Positions 15,850 through 24,197 of a stretch of 42,791 bases of DNA are shown here, piece after piece. This DNA is from JARRQB01 sp965368585. GTDB lineage: Bacteria; Pseudomonadota; Gammaproteobacteria; Chromatiales; Chromatiaceae. The stretch's first letter is position 1. Each line of letters opens with the position of its first letter. Where the stretch lies: NCBI GenBank assembly GCA_965368585.1, contig CBDUNM010000026.1, forward strand, positions 1 to 42,791. The letters run 5' to 3'. The position numbers and the translations under genes are program-made. The notes under the pieces were generated by a model. That model saw nothing but the letters and a program-made list of their open reading frames with translations, ran no database searches and was not told the DNA's origin.

Positions 15850-16908
15850 GTGTTGAAAAAGACTTTCGCCCTGGCAGCCTTGTCTGCCGTGTTCTTGTCG
15901 GGTACCGCCGGCGCCGCCGCGCAACGCAACTTCATCAGTATTGTTGGTTCTTCCACGGTCTATCCGTTCGCTACGGTGGTGGCCGAACAGTTCGGAAAGA
16001 CCACGCAGTTCAAGACCCCGAAAATCGAATCCACCGGGTCGGGTGGCGGACTGAAGTTGTTTTGCGCCGGCGTCGGCGTCGAGCATCCCGATATTACCAA
16101 CGCTTCTCGGCGCATCAAGAAGTCCGAGCAGGAGACGTGCGCGAACAACGGTGTCACCGAGATCGTCGAGGTCAAGATCGGATACGACGGCATCGTGATG
16201 GCGAATTCCAAGGCGTCGCCGCAGATGGAGGTGTCGCGCAGAGACATCTTTCTCGCTCTGGCCAAGGAAATCCCGGATCCGCGGGATCCGCGCAGTGGTA
16301 AGCTGATCCCTAACCCGCATGAGACCTGGAAAGACGTGAATCCGTCGTTGCCCACGGTCGAGATCGAGGTGCTGGGGCCGCCGCCGACCTCCGGTACCCG
16401 CGACGCCTTCGCCGAACTGGCGATGGAAGGTGGTTGCAGGGAAATCGACTGGATCAAGGCCATGCAGAAGAAAGACAAGAAGGCCTACAAGGCCGTATGC
16501 CACACGGTACGCGAAGACGGTGCCTACGTCGAGGCTGGCGAAAACGACAACCTGATCGTGCAAAAGCTGGATTCCAACCGGTCCGCTTTCGGTGTGTTCG
16601 GCTTCAGTTTCCTGGATCAGAACTCCGACAAGCTGCAAGGTTCGAAAATCGACGGCGTTGCGCCGACGTTCGACAACATTGCCGATGGCGCCTATCCGGT
16701 ATCGCGCCCGTTGTACTTCTACGTCAAGAAGGCACATGTCGATGCGGTTCCCGGTATGCGTGAGTTCCTCGCCGAGTTCGCGTCCGACAAGTCCTGGGGC
16801 CCGGACGGTTATCTCGCCGACAAGGGACTGATTCCGATGCCCGCTGCCGAGCGTGGTCGAGTTGCCTACGACGCGAACGGTCTTACACCGATGCAGATAC
16901 TCCAGTAA
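15850..16908 (+). CDS. pstS: PstS-family phosphate-binding periplasmic protein
   Basis: A 352-residue periplasmic phosphate-binding protein of the high-affinity Pst ABC transporter. It starts at a GTG with a good GGAGG site. The signal peptide is LKKTFALAALSAVFLSGTAGAAA. The mature protein begins ISIVGSSTVYPFATVVAEQF, with the phosphate-coordinating Ser/Thr loop, and continues with STGSGGGLKLFCAG and PPPTSGTRDAFAELAM, all PstS motifs. The overall pattern (TNASRRIKKSE, YDGIVMANSKAS) matches the long proteobacterial PstS group used with long PstC/PstA permeases, as found here. It is the first gene of pstSCAB. Confidence 0.92.
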   Translation: MLKKTFALAALSAVFLSGTAGAAAQRNFISIVGSSTVYPFATVVAEQFGKTTQFKTPKIESTGSGGGLKLFCAGVGVEHPDITNASRRIKKSEQETCANNGVTEIVEVKIGYDGIVMANSKASPQMEVSRRDIFLALAKEIPDPRDPRSGKLIPNPHETWKDVNPSLPTVEIEVLGPPPTSGTRDAFAELAMEGGCREIDWIKAMQKKDKKAYKAVCHTVREDGAYVEAGENDNLIVQKLDSNRSAFGVFGFSFLDQNSDKLQGSKIDGVAPTFDNIADGAYPVSRPLYFYVKKAHVDAVPGMREFLAEFASDKSWGPDGYLADKGLIPMPAAERGRVAYDANGLTPMQILQ

Positions 16909-16998
16909 ACCATTCGACGGTATCATCTAGGATTGAAGGGCGGCGGGAGCCATTCTCGCCGTCTTTCCGTCTGGCCTAACATCTGCCTGGGTTCCCCG

Positions 16999-18387
16999 AT
17001 GCCGCTGTCCGTACTCATCCTCGTTCTGCTCATACTGGTCGGCGTCGCCTATCAGGCTGGACGTCGTCGTTCCATCTCGGTGGTCGGCGGCCCGCGGGAC
17101 GTTCCGAAACTGCACTCGCTGCCGACCTACTACGGCGTCTACACGGCGTTGTGGGCGGGTTTGCCCGCGTTGGTGGTGCTGGGTATCTGGTTGACGATGC
17201 AGTCCACGGTCATCGTCGACCTGGTGGTCGCCGACCTGCCGCGAGAGATGCAAGAGTTACCCGCCGCCGAATTGAACCTGGTGATCAACGATATCAAGAA
17301 CCTTGCGTCAGGAAACATCGTCTCGCGTGAAGTCGGTGCGGAAATGCAGGCCGCCGCCGACCACTACCGGAACCTGCAGAGCACCGGCTACGCGGCGATG
17401 GTGGTGGCGGTGTTATCGCTGGCCGTGCTCGGCGGCGCCTATGCGTGGCGCGCCGTAGCGCCAAAGATGCGGGCCCGGAACCGGGTCGAGTGGATCGTGA
17501 TGGGGCTTTTGATCCTGAGTTCCAGCGTCGCCATTTTTACCACCATCGGCATTGTACTGTCGGTGTTGTTCGAGGCCGTGCGGTTTTTCCGGGCGGTGCC
17601 CTTTGCGGATTTTCTGTTCGGGCTCGACTGGAGTCCGCAGACCGCGATTCGCGAGGATCAGGTCGGCTCGTCTGGCGCGTTCGGTGCGGTTCCGTTGTTC
17701 GCCGGCACTATGTTGATTTCATTCATCGCCATGACGGTCGCGGTGCCGATCGGATTGATGGCCGCCATCTATCTGTCCGAGTACGCCGGTCCGCGTTTGC
17801 GTTCCGCGGCTAAACCGGTGCTCGAGGTGCTGGCCGGTATTCCCACGGTCGTATACGGCTTCTTTGCCGCCTTGACGGTGGCGCCGTTCATCCGGCATAT
17901 CGGCGAGTCGGTCGGGTTGGATGTCTCATCCGAAAGCGCCTTGGCGGCCGGGCTGGTGATGGGCATCATGATCATTCCGTTCGTGTCGTCGCTGTCGGAC
18001 GACGTGATCAATGCCGTGCCCCAGGCGATGCGCGATGCGTCGTATGCGCTCGGCGCGACCCAATCGGAGACGGTCAAGCAGGTGATCATTCCCGCCGCCC
18101 TGCCGGGTATCGTGGGGGGCATCCTACTGGCGGTCTCGCGCGCCATCGGTGAGACAATGATCGTGGTGATGGCCGCGGGACTGGCGGCGAACCTGACCGC
18201 CAACCCGCTCGAGAGCGTGACCACCGTGACGGTACAAATAGTCACGCTGCTGGTCGGTGACCAGGAATTCGACAGTCCCAAGACCCTGGCTGCGTTCGCC
18301 CTGGGGCTGCTGCTGTTCGTAGTCACCTTGATTCTGAATGTTGTCGCATTGCATGTGGTACGCAAGTACCGCGAGCAATACGAGTAA
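16999..18387 (+). CDS. pstC: Phosphate ABC transporter permease PstC (long form)
   Basis: A 462-residue inner-membrane permease. The ATG at 16999 (MPLSVLILVLLILVGVAYQAGRRR) starts the first membrane segment; an open frame upstream to 16933 is not needed. Two N-terminal TM segments enclose a periplasmic domain of about 70 residues (LPREMQELPAAELNLVINDIKNLASGN), an addition found in the long PstC group. The C-terminal core has the permease fold with the EAA loop ALPGIVGGILLAVSRAIGETMIVVMAAG. It pairs with PstA in the membrane. It lies 90 bases after pstS and 21 before pstA. Confidence 0.92.
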   Translation: MPLSVLILVLLILVGVAYQAGRRRSISVVGGPRDVPKLHSLPTYYGVYTALWAGLPALVVLGIWLTMQSTVIVDLVVADLPREMQELPAAELNLVINDIKNLASGNIVSREVGAEMQAAADHYRNLQSTGYAAMVVAVLSLAVLGGAYAWRAVAPKMRARNRVEWIVMGLLILSSSVAIFTTIGIVLSVLFEAVRFFRAVPFADFLFGLDWSPQTAIREDQVGSSGAFGAVPLFAGTMLISFIAMTVAVPIGLMAAIYLSEYAGPRLRSAAKPVLEVLAGIPTVVYGFFAALTVAPFIRHIGESVGLDVSSESALAAGLVMGIMIIPFVSSLSDDVINAVPQAMRDASYALGATQSETVKQVIIPAALPGIVGGILLAVSRAIGETMIVVMAAGLAANLTANPLESVTTVTVQIVTLLVGDQEFDSPKTLAAFALGLLLFVVTLILNVVALHVVRKYREQYE

Positions 18388-18408
18388 GCGCCCGGAGACA
18401 CCACGCAC

Positions 18409-20235
18409 ATGGCAACTTCATCCGCAAAGGTTCGCCCTATCGAGGTGGTAGAGGCATCGCTGCCACGGCGCTACCGAAGCGAAAGGATCTTCAAATCGGT
18501 CGGTTTGGGGGCGATCGTTCTCGGCGTGCTGTTCGTTTCACTGCTGTTTGTCAATATCGTCACCAAGGGTTACAGCGCCTTTCTGCAGACCCATATCGCG
18601 CTGGACGTCAATCTGAATGAGCAGATCATCGACCCCTCGGGCGCACGTGACCGAGCGCAACTCGCCCGCGCTGATTATCTGGGCCTCATCAAAGAGAGTT
18701 TACGCAAGGCCTTCCCGTCCGTGGATGGTCGCCGCGAGAAGCGTGATCTTTACAAGCTGGTCAGCTCCGGCGCCAGCTTTCAGCTGGCTGATCGGGTGAC
18801 CGGCAACCCAGAGTTGATTGGTACGACCCGGCGCATGTGGCTGGTCGCTGATGACGAAATCGACATGCTGATAAAGGGCTATGCCACTGATATCGAGTCC
18901 ACCCCCACCGCCGGCATTGCTTCACCGACGGGTACGGAAGGCCGGATCAAGGTGTTGTCCACGGCGAACGACTTCGCCCCTATCCTGGCGCAAGTCAAAG
19001 ACCGTTTGCGGTCGCTGGCCGACAAGGAGGTTCGCCGGCTCGATCGCAAGCAGGGCGCGCTGACCGGGTTGGGCGACGAACTGGCTCGGCTCGAGGCGCA
19101 GCTGACCCAGGCGCGCGCCGCCGCCGATACGGCGAACGCCGCCCGGTTAGAAGGGGAGTTGGGTTCCTTACGACAGCGCCACGCGGCAGCCAGCGACGAG
19201 ATCGCTGCGATCCAACAGCGTGCGACGGACCTACGGGTTCGGGCGGACACGCCCGGCGGAGAAGAGGTTTTGCCGCCGCAACTGCCCAGCTATCTGGTCA
19301 GCATTAACGGCGGACTGGTCAAGGCGAACCGCGTGAGCAACAGCGCGATCGAGGGCGAGGTGTTCTTGCCGCTGGACGCGGCCGGAGAGGCGCCGGCGAG
19401 CACCTGGGAGATCGTGGCTTTCGCAATCCCGGAGGACTCACGCCGGTTGAAGGACCGCAGCGTCGCCTGGGTGTGGGATATGCAGCGCAGGGGCCTGGTG
19501 GAGCGCAAGTTCAACAGCGTCTTTTTCACCGCCGGGGATTCGCGCGAGCCGGAGCTGGCCGGCATCGGCGGTGCGGTCATGGGGTCGGTGTACACCCTGC
19601 TGGTGACCCTGCTGCTGTCCTTTCCGATCGGGGTGGCCGCGGCGGTGTATCTGGAGGAGTTTGCGCCGAAGAACCGGTGGACCGATCTCATCGAGGTCAA
19701 TATCAACAATCTGGCCGCCGTGCCGTCGATTGTTTTCGGCTTGCTGGGACTCGCGGTGTTCATCAATTTCTTCGGCCTGCCCCGCTCGGCGCCCCTGGTC
19801 GGCGGTCTGGTGCTGACCCTGATGACCTTGCCAACCGTTATCATTGCCAGCCGGGCTGCGTTGAAATCGGTCCCGCCTTCGATCCGTGAAGCGGCGCTGG
19901 GCGTCGGCGCTTCCCGCATGCAGGCGATGACGCATCATGTACTGCCCTTGGCCATGCCCGGTATGCTGACCGGCGCCATTATCGGTATGGCGCAGGCGCT
20001 GGGCGAGTCGGCGCCCTTGTTGATGATCGGCATGGTCGCCTTCATCGTCGATATTCCCGGCGGGGCCTTTGATCCCTCCACGGTGCTCCCGGTACAGATC
20101 TTCCTGTGGGCGGAAAGTCCGGAACGCGCATTCGTCGAACGTACTTCGGCAGCCATCATGGTCTTACTGGCCTTTTTGATCGTCATGAATGCCTTTGCGG
20201 TCATCATGCGGAGACGGTTCGAGCGGCGTTGGTAA
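18409..20235 (+). CDS. pstA: Phosphate ABC transporter permease PstA with large N-terminal extracytoplasmic domain
   Basis: A 608-residue permease, twice the length of E. coli PstA (296). TM1 lies at about residues 31-53, preceded by a cytoplasmic tail. A large extracytoplasmic region of roughly 330 residues follows, resembling the DUF3333-type extension of long PstA proteins. It includes an Ala/Arg/Glu-rich predicted coiled coil at about residues 190-285 (LRSLADKEVRRLDRKQGAL through AAIQQRATDLRVRAD). The conserved permease core starts near residue 386 (GGAVMGSVYTLLVTLLLSFPIGVAAAVYLEEFAP) and holds the EAA loop LPLAMPGMLTGAIIGMAQALGESAPLLMIG. The coiled coil may contact PstS or PstC (inference). 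Confidence 0.9.
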   Translation: MATSSAKVRPIEVVEASLPRRYRSERIFKSVGLGAIVLGVLFVSLLFVNIVTKGYSAFLQTHIALDVNLNEQIIDPSGARDRAQLARADYLGLIKESLRKAFPSVDGRREKRDLYKLVSSGASFQLADRVTGNPELIGTTRRMWLVADDEIDMLIKGYATDIESTPTAGIASPTGTEGRIKVLSTANDFAPILAQVKDRLRSLADKEVRRLDRKQGALTGLGDELARLEAQLTQARAAADTANAARLEGELGSLRQRHAAASDEIAAIQQRATDLRVRADTPGGEEVLPPQLPSYLVSINGGLVKANRVSNSAIEGEVFLPLDAAGEAPASTWEIVAFAIPEDSRRLKDRSVAWVWDMQRRGLVERKFNSVFFTAGDSREPELAGIGGAVMGSVYTLLVTLLLSFPIGVAAAVYLEEFAPKNRWTDLIEVNINNLAAVPSIVFGLLGLAVFINFFGLPRSAPLVGGLVLTLMTLPTVIIASRAALKSVPPSIREAALGVGASRMQAMTHHVLPLAMPGMLTGAIIGMAQALGESAPLLMIGMVAFIVDIPGGAFDPSTVLPVQIFLWAESPERAFVERTSAAIMVLLAFLIVMNAFAVIMRRRFERRW

Positions 20236-20267
20236 GTTCGCTATCATACTTAATTGGGTTAACGCAG

Positions 20268-21146
20268 ATGACAAACGGGATTGAGGGCGCAGTTGCAACT
20301 GCCGACAAAGTGGAGACCGCCGAGCACGAAGCCACCCACACCGAGGAACTCGAACACGGGTTCGAGACGGTTGGCGATCTGCGGTCGGACAATGCACGCA
20401 TGGAATGCACGAACGTCAACGTCTATTACGGCGACAAGCACGCGATCAAGAACGTTAGTCTGGATATCGGCAAGAACGCGGTGGTGTCGATGATCGGCCC
20501 ATCGGGCTGCGGCAAGTCCACCTTCCTGCGCTGCCTGAACCGCATGAACGACACCATCGATAACTGCCGGGTGACTGGCGAAATCAAGCTCGACGGCCAA
20601 GACATCCACGACAGCAAGCTGGATGTGGTGCCATTGCGTGCGCAGGTCGGGATGGTGTTTCAAAAGCCCAACCCTTTTCCCAAATCCATCTACGACAACG
20701 TCGCTTACGGGCCGCGCATCCACGGCCTGGCGACCAGCCGCGACGATCTGGACGAGATCGTCGAGACCAGCCTGAAACGCGCAGGCTTGTGGGAAGAAGT
20801 CAAAGACCGTATGGATCAACCGGGTACGGGTCTTTCAGGGGGTCAGCAGCAGCGACTGTGCATCGCGCGTACCATTGCGGTATCCCCCGAGGTGATTCTC
20901 ATGGACGAGCCCTGTTCGGCGCTGGACCCGATCGCGACCGCCAAGATCGAAGAACTGATCGACGAACTGCGGGCCAATTACAGCATCGCCATCGTCACCC
21001 ACTCCATGCAGCAGGCCGCCAGGGTGTCACAGCGCACCGCCTATTTCCACCTGGGGAATCTGGTCGAGGTTGGCGAAACCACCAGGATGTTCACCAATCC
21101 AAGTCACAAACTGACGGAAGACTATATCACCGGTCGTTTCGGTTGA
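20268..21146 (+). CDS. pstB: Phosphate ABC transporter ATP-binding protein PstB
   Basis: A 292-residue ATPase that drives phosphate import through PstC/PstA. Walker A GPSGCGKST is at residues 77-85, followed by Q loop FQKPNPFPKSIYDNVAYG, signature LSGGQQQRLCIARTIA, Walker B VILMDEPCSALDP and the H loop IVTHSMQQAARVSQRTAYF. The ATG at 20268 gives an acidic N-terminal extension of about 45 residues (EHEATHTEELEHGFETVGDL) that E. coli PstB (257 residues) lacks; a start nearer ARMECTNVNVYYG is possible at the Met codon at about residue 45. It is 32 bases after pstA. Confidence 0.93.
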   Translation: MTNGIEGAVATADKVETAEHEATHTEELEHGFETVGDLRSDNARMECTNVNVYYGDKHAIKNVSLDIGKNAVVSMIGPSGCGKSTFLRCLNRMNDTIDNCRVTGEIKLDGQDIHDSKLDVVPLRAQVGMVFQKPNPFPKSIYDNVAYGPRIHGLATSRDDLDEIVETSLKRAGLWEEVKDRMDQPGTGLSGGQQQRLCIARTIAVSPEVILMDEPCSALDPIATAKIEELIDELRANYSIAIVTHSMQQAARVSQRTAYFHLGNLVEVGETTRMFTNPSHKLTEDYITGRFG

Positions 21147-21161
21147 TCGGGTCGGCAACGG

Positions 21162-21749
21162 ATGGAGACCGACGGTGAGCGCGACCACATCCTGTCGCGC
21201 TTCGACGATGAATTGCGCGGATTGCGGACACTGGTCCTGCGCATGGGTGAGTCGGTCCATGCCCTGCTCGACAAGTCGGCGCACGCGATCACCCGCAACG
21301 ACGTGGGTCTTGCGCGTCAAATCGTGCACCGCGAAAAACGGGTCAACGAAATGGATATGGAGGGCCAGGAGGTGGGGGGTGCGTATTCTCGCCACCCATA
21401 GCCCGGTCGCGCGGGACTTGCGTCTGGTGATCTGTCTTACCCGGTCGATCGTCGACCTGGAAGGCGCCGCCGATCAGGCGAAAAAGATCGCGCAACTCAT
21501 GCTGCACTACGCTGCGGATTCGCCCAATAGGCAACCGAATCTCGAGGTATACCAGGATGTCGCCGTGTTCGGCGTAGAGGTGTGCCGCATGCTATCGCAG
21601 GTGACCCAGGCAGTGGCGACAACGATCTCAAGGCGGCGGTCAGCGTGGTCCAGGCCGACGCGCCGCCGGGCGTGGCGTGCACCGATTCTGCTTTGCCCGC
21701 TGCACGGTTCAGGCGTCAATCCTGCGTGTACAACGCCAGCAAGCGATAA
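21162..21749 (+). pseudogene. phoU: phoU remnant (two single-base frame changes, C-terminal half lost)
   Basis: PhoU normally represses the Pho regulon through PstB and PhoR and has two three-helix repeats of about 230 residues in total. Here the start (DHILSRFDDELRGLRTLVLRMGESVHALLDKSAHAI) is intact from the ATG at 21162 but runs into a stop at 21401. The continuation VRILATHSPVARDLRLVICLTRSIVDLEGAADQAKKIAQLML is in another frame, explained by one extra G in the run of six G at 21374-21379. Near 21612 one base is missing, and the original frame resumes with DNDLKAAVSVVQAD. After about 21655 homology ends and the second repeat is absent. It overlaps the convergent small membrane-protein gene. 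A sequencing error could explain the first indel but not the missing half. Confidence 0.75.
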
Positions 21750-22045
21750 AAGAAGGGGCCCCAGACGGCGACCAGGAGTGCGACCGCAATCAGGTCGGCG
21801 CGCAGGCGCCTGCGAAACACGCCGGCGGTGGCGGCATCCTGCTCGACCATAAAGACCCGGTTCATCGTCAGGTCGAGCAAGAGTACGAAAAACAGCAACA
21901 AGGCGATGGTCGGTACAATGTACGCCGCCAGAATTCCGATTCCCTCGGGGTCGGCACCGGTAAACGGCGCAAACAGCAGTACGACCAACGTAAAGACCAA
22001 CAGAACGACCCGCATCGCGCCGATTTCGGATAAAAATGTCGCCAA
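21716..22045 (-). CDS. Small inner-membrane protein, unknown function
   Basis: About 109 residues from a TTG at 22045, chosen because GGGGAG lies about seven bases upstream on this strand; an ATG at 22015 is an alternative and the frame runs to a TTG at 22069. Three hydrophobic segments are visible: VVLLVFTLVVLLFAPF, GILAAYIVPTIALLLFFVLLLDL and LIAVALLVAVWGPFFYRLLAL. The loop TMNRVFMVEQDAATAGVFRRRLRAD joins the last two. No family recognised. Its 3' end overlaps the phoU remnant, and its start is 135 bases from the divergent xthA. Confidence 0.6.
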   Translation of the reverse strand: MATFLSEIGAMRVVLLVFTLVVLLFAPFTGADPEGIGILAAYIVPTIALLLFFVLLLDLTMNRVFMVEQDAATAGVFRRRLRADLIAVALLVAVWGPFFYRLLALYTQD

Positions 22046-22180
22046 CCGTCTTCTCCCCTTAAATCCCAAGTTGCACCACGGGCGCCGTTGCGGCTAGCCT
22101 CGTTACGTCCCGTCTGATTGACAGACAGGTTTCCGGCGCGGGAGTTTACCGGGCTTTCACTCCAATCAACAGGATTGTCC

Positions 22181-22999
22181 ATGCGAATCGTTTCGTTCAA
22201 CATCAACGGCATCCGGGCGAGGCCGCACCAGCTCGAGGCGCTGCGGGATACCTACGACCCGGATGTCATCGGCCTGCAGGAAACCAAGGTTGCCGACGAG
22301 GCGTTTCCCCGCGGGATGGTAGAGGACCTGGGATACCACGTTATCCATTACGGGCAAAAAGGCCACTACGGCGTCGCGCTGCTGTCAAAGCAACCGCCGA
22401 TGGCCGTCTCCTACGGGCTGCCGAGTGACGGCAGCGACGGCCAGCGCCGCGTGATCGGCGCGGTATACGCAGCCGCCGACGGGGAACAGGTCGCGGTGCT
22501 GAACGGCTACTTCCCGCAGGGTGAGAGTCGCGACCATCCCGTCAAGTTTCCGCACAAAGAACAGTTTTATGCGGAACTCGATCAATTGCTTCGCAGCCGC
22601 TATCAACCGGGCCAGAAGCTGGCGGTGATTGGCGATATGAACGTCGCCCCCCTGGATCTAGACATCGGTATCGGGCCAGACAACGCCAAGCGCTGGCTGA
22701 AGACCGGGAAGTGCAGCTTCCTGCCCGAAGAACGCGCCTGGCTGCAGACGTTGGTCGACTGGGGTCTGCAGGACGCGTACCGTGCCTGTCATCCCGATGT
22801 GGATGATCGATTCAGCTGGTTCGACTACCGCAGCCGCGGCTTCGAACGCGAACCACGCCGCGGGCTGCGCATCGACCTGGTGCTGGCGACAGCGCCGTTA
22901 GCGCAGTGTTTGACCGATTCAGGTATCGCTTACGACATCCGCAGCCTGGAGAAACCGTCCGATCACTGTCCCGTCTGGGCCGATTTCGACCTTGGTTAG
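22181..22999 (+). CDS. xthA: Exodeoxyribonuclease III
   Basis: A 272-residue EEP-fold nuclease that cuts at abasic sites and degrades the 3' strand of duplex DNA in base-excision repair. Motifs in order: FNINGIRARPHQL (Asn), IGLQETKV (metal Glu), HYGVALLSK, LNGYFPQGE (catalytic Tyr), VIGDMNVAPLDLDIG (Asp and Asn), FSWFDYRSRGF and the C-terminal PSDHCPVWADF with the catalytic Asp-His pair. The ATG at 22181 begins the conserved MRIVSFNING; the frame extends to 22118 but without family support. It is a single gene. Confidence 0.93.
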   Translation: MRIVSFNINGIRARPHQLEALRDTYDPDVIGLQETKVADEAFPRGMVEDLGYHVIHYGQKGHYGVALLSKQPPMAVSYGLPSDGSDGQRRVIGAVYAAADGEQVAVLNGYFPQGESRDHPVKFPHKEQFYAELDQLLRSRYQPGQKLAVIGDMNVAPLDLDIGIGPDNAKRWLKTGKCSFLPEERAWLQTLVDWGLQDAYRACHPDVDDRFSWFDYRSRGFEREPRRGLRIDLVLATAPLAQCLTDSGIAYDIRSLEKPSDHCPVWADFDLG

Positions 23000-23087
23000 A
23001 GGCGTGGTGTGCGAAGGTTCGCCGCCCGGTCAGCGGTATGCCTAAGAAGCCATTCATCGGCGCCCGGAAGCCATCGTTTTCACGGCG

Positions 23088-23258
23088 ATGTCCATCAGGC
23101 ACAATCTGTGGCCGGTCGCCGATCTGTTGACCGCGTTTCCCGCATCTCGTATCGACCTCGCGCTGGCGCAAGTGTCACGAATCGCCGCCGTCAGCTTCGA
23201 AGAAGTCGCCAAGCTCCCCTACCGAGTCTCGGACATCGACCGCCGGATCGCGGCTTGA
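23088..23258 (+). CDS. Possible small protein or gene remnant, unknown
   Basis: An open frame of 56 codons (from MSIRHNLWPVADLLTAFPASRIDL to SDIDRRIAA) in the 264-base gap between xthA and the convergent TauE gene. Codon third positions are GC-rich like those of real genes here, and the frame is open for 15 further codons upstream without a good start. I recognise no family and see no clear ribosome site, so it may be a gene remnant or chance. The rest of the gap shows nothing. Confidence 0.25.
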   Translation: MSIRHNLWPVADLLTAFPASRIDLALAQVSRIAAVSFEEVAKLPYRVSDIDRRIAA

Positions 23259-23263
23259 GCGCG

Positions 23264-24043
23264 CTACCCCGTCCAGAGGCGATGCGCCAGCAAAACGATC
23301 GCCACGGCGATGACCAGGCTGAGTATCTTTTCCAGGGTCGATGCGGACAGGCGGCGCGCGCCCAGTCGCGAACCGACGATGCCGCTCACCAGCACGATCG
23401 AGCCGAACAGGGTGAGTTGCTCCCAGGGGACTACGTGATGCTGGGCGCGGGCGATCAGTCCGGCCACCGAATTGGTCCAGATGAAGATCGCACCGCAAGC
23501 CGCGGCTTGTTGTACGGTGCCAAGGCCGAGGACGACTATCAGGGGCGCCAGGTAGATGCCGCCGCCGATACCGGCGGCGCCCGCCAGAAAGCCGAGGAAT
23601 CCGCCGCCGACCAGTGCGGTCAACACGAAGGTGCCGGTTCCCGAGGGTGGGCGGCGGGTTTGCGTTTTCGGCAACAGCAGCAGTGGTAACAGGGCCGCCA
23701 GCGAGATCAGTAACAGTACCTGAAACAACGTCTCGCTCAGCTGCAGCGCACCGCCCAGATAGGCGGCCGGAATGGAACTGATCAGGAACGGGGTGATCAG
23801 TCCGGGCCTAGCATGGCCGCCACGCACAAACTGGTAGCCGCCGGCGCTGGTGACGATGAGGTTCATGGTGAGGGCGATGGTCGGAATAGACGCGGCCGGA
23901 AGGTTGGCGATGACCAGCAGAGCCGTATAGGCGCTCCCGCCCCCCAGGCCCACCGCGGCGTAGGTAAACGCGATCGCGGCGAAGATCGCGGCCAGCAGGC
24001 AGTCGATGGCCGTCAGCGAAAACGAGGCGAGCAGGGAATCCAC
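23264..24043 (-). CDS. TauE/SafE-family sulfite/anion exporter-like permease
   Basis: A 259-residue polytopic membrane protein of the TauE/SafE (DUF81) family, proposed exporters of sulfite, sulfoacetate or related organic anions. About eight hydrophobic segments are visible, and the internally repeated family motif appears twice: AAVGLGGGSAYTALL near the start and AGAAGIGGGIYLAPLIVVLGL in the middle. It starts at a GTG at 24043, 154 bases downstream of mtaB on the same strand. The true substrate is unknown; sulfur metabolism would suit the type of organism suggested but is not shown. Confidence 0.85.
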   Translation of the reverse strand: MDSLLASFSLTAIDCLLAAIFAAIAFTYAAVGLGGGSAYTALLVIANLPAASIPTIALTMNLIVTSAGGYQFVRGGHARPGLITPFLISSIPAAYLGGALQLSETLFQVLLLISLAALLPLLLLPKTQTRRPPSGTGTFVLTALVGGGFLGFLAGAAGIGGGIYLAPLIVVLGLGTVQQAAACGAIFIWTNSVAGLIARAQHHVVPWEQLTLFGSIVLVSGIVGSRLGARRLSASTLEKILSLVIAVAIVLLAHRLWTG

Positions 24044-24197
24044 GTGAATCTTGCCTTGTTCTGCGTACTGGAATCAGCCGTCACTGTCGACCGGTGCATG
24101 AAAGTGTAGTCGGGAAGCCGGCTTGCTCTTCGACCGGATTCTTGAAACTGCGGCACGCGTTCGGTTTTCCAGGTCGTCGATCGGACCGCGTGCGAGT

